The translations under genes were made by a program, and so were the position numbers. DNA of 64,000 bases, from assembly GCF_963675165.1 (NCBI RefSeq), contig NC_087380.1:7136017-7200016 (forward strand), in the 5' to 3' direction. Every line of letters starts with the position of its first letter. The stretch's first letter is position 1. Shown one piece after another: positions 63,307 through 64,000 of this stretch. This stretch comes from Halichondria panicea (Eukaryota > Porifera > Demospongiae > Suberitida > Halichondriidae). The notes beneath the pieces are model-generated. The model saw nothing but the letters and a program-made list of their open reading frames with translations, had not been told where the DNA came from and ran no database searches.

Positions 63307-63564
63307 CTGCAGAGGTCAGGAGATAATGATATTCATTGCCCACTTACCGAGCACACTTACGATAACGATATTCACAGCCCACAACTAAAGGCACTAAAAC
63401 AACTGAACTGAATCCTCCATGAGTTAGTACACCCCTTTTTACACCCAAAGTGAACGTGAACTTTAATCAGTTGAGTAAAGTCTCTGGAAAATTAATAGAT
63501 AATCTATCAATCAATCAACTAATAAGGATGGTTACTATTATAGCTAAGCCTCCCACATTTGGAT

Positions 63565-63738
63565 ACCGTATAGCGGGTCAGACAGGTTTTTGAAGATTTT
63601 AATGTTTGCGAAATAGCAGCTTTTTTGCAGCATGCATGCATGCGATATTATATTCGTGGGTATAAATGTTTGCGGTACATGCTTCATCAACGAAAATCAC
63701 GAACACTTATACCCTTGAAATATACCCGCTATACTATA
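63565..63738. mobile_element. MITE of the ACCGTATAGC family
   Basis: Ends TACCGTATAGCGGGTCAGAC and GAAATATACCCGCTATACTA are inverted. Interior includes GCAGCATGCATGCATGCGAT and GTGGGTATAAATGTTTGCGG. It lies in the TTC39 intron that runs off the right edge. Confidence 0.8.
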
Positions 63739-63777
63739 CATTCAGCAGGATTGATGTGAGGAGGTTGAGGGTAACGC

Positions 63778-64000
63778 ACGCACCAGTAACACCACACATA
63801 AGCACGTACCAATAACATCACATAAGCACGCACCAGTAACACCACACATAAGCACGTACCAGTAACACCACACATAAGCACGTACCAATAACACCACACA
63901 TAAGCACGTACCAGTAACACCACACATAAGCACGTACCAGTAACACCACACATAAGCACGTACCAGTAACACCACACATAAGCACGTACCAATAACACCA
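63778..64000. repeat. 26-base minisatellite running off the right edge
   Basis: At least eight copies of AGTAACACCACACATAAGCA plus CGTACC. Differences are mainly AGTAAC/AATAAC, and two early copies lack a few bases. Open frames through it on the minus strand are an artefact of the repeat. Confidence 0.95.

Noticed and set aside
63729-63998. Repetitive Cys/Trp-rich frames on the minus strand
   Set aside because: They are the 26-base minisatellite read in different frames.

Overview
The window is nuclear DNA from a non-vertebrate animal with a compact, intron-rich genome. It holds 15 protein-coding genes in 64 kb, with introns mostly of 60-600 bases, canonical GT-AG splice sites, and many CA/GT microsatellites and small inverted-repeat elements. 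CAPS/CADPS, heparanase, a RING-TRAF-MATH protein and an NAAA-like acid amidase point to Metazoa. Compactness, AT-rich spacers and divergence from vertebrate orthologues suggest an early-branching animal, most likely a demosponge. That placement is inference and was not tested. I saw no bacterial, viral, CRISPR or rRNA sequence.

Layout: CADPS (+, 5' end cut off by the left edge) ends at 9766. A RING-TRAF-MATH gene (-, 10359-11408) and the 45-exon cohesin loader NIPBL/SCC2 (-, 11686-26414) follow. WDR18 (+, 26741-30238) comes next, then a repeat-rich spacer of about 3 kb with decayed copies of WDR18 and heparanase exons. A two-exon gene for a 62-residue membrane protein (-, 33456-33820), heparanase (-, 34477-37590), YJU2B/CCDC130 (+, 37787-39814), NDUFB7 (-, 40049-41102) and ELOF1 (+, 41408-41776) come next. 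Then come an intronless NAAA-like amidase (-, 42318-43397), an unrecognised Ser-rich gene (+, 43562-45761), TTLL7 (-, 46349-52787), MMACHC (+, 53063-53894), a secreted and probably GPI-anchored Cys-rich protein (-, 56237-58620) and the 3' half of a TTC39 gene (-, 59003 past the right edge).

The genes do not form one pathway; they are housekeeping and signalling genes packed together. Five divergent pairs start within 165-330 bases of each other: NIPBL/WDR18, heparanase/YJU2B, NDUFB7/ELOF1, amidase/unknown and TTLL7/MMACHC. Exon models were built by hand from splice consensus, reading phase and remembered family sequences. Every complete model sums to a whole number of codons with phases that join, which is a strong internal check, but no alignment or transcript was available.

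The most interesting points are the uncharacterised small membrane-protein gene whose 5' splice donor was duplicated by a palindromic insertion, a heparanase that seems to lack the removable linker of vertebrate pro-heparanase, acceptors built on CA repeats instead of pyrimidine tracts, two GC-AG introns, and several inverted-repeat element families. I found no convincing new multi-gene system.
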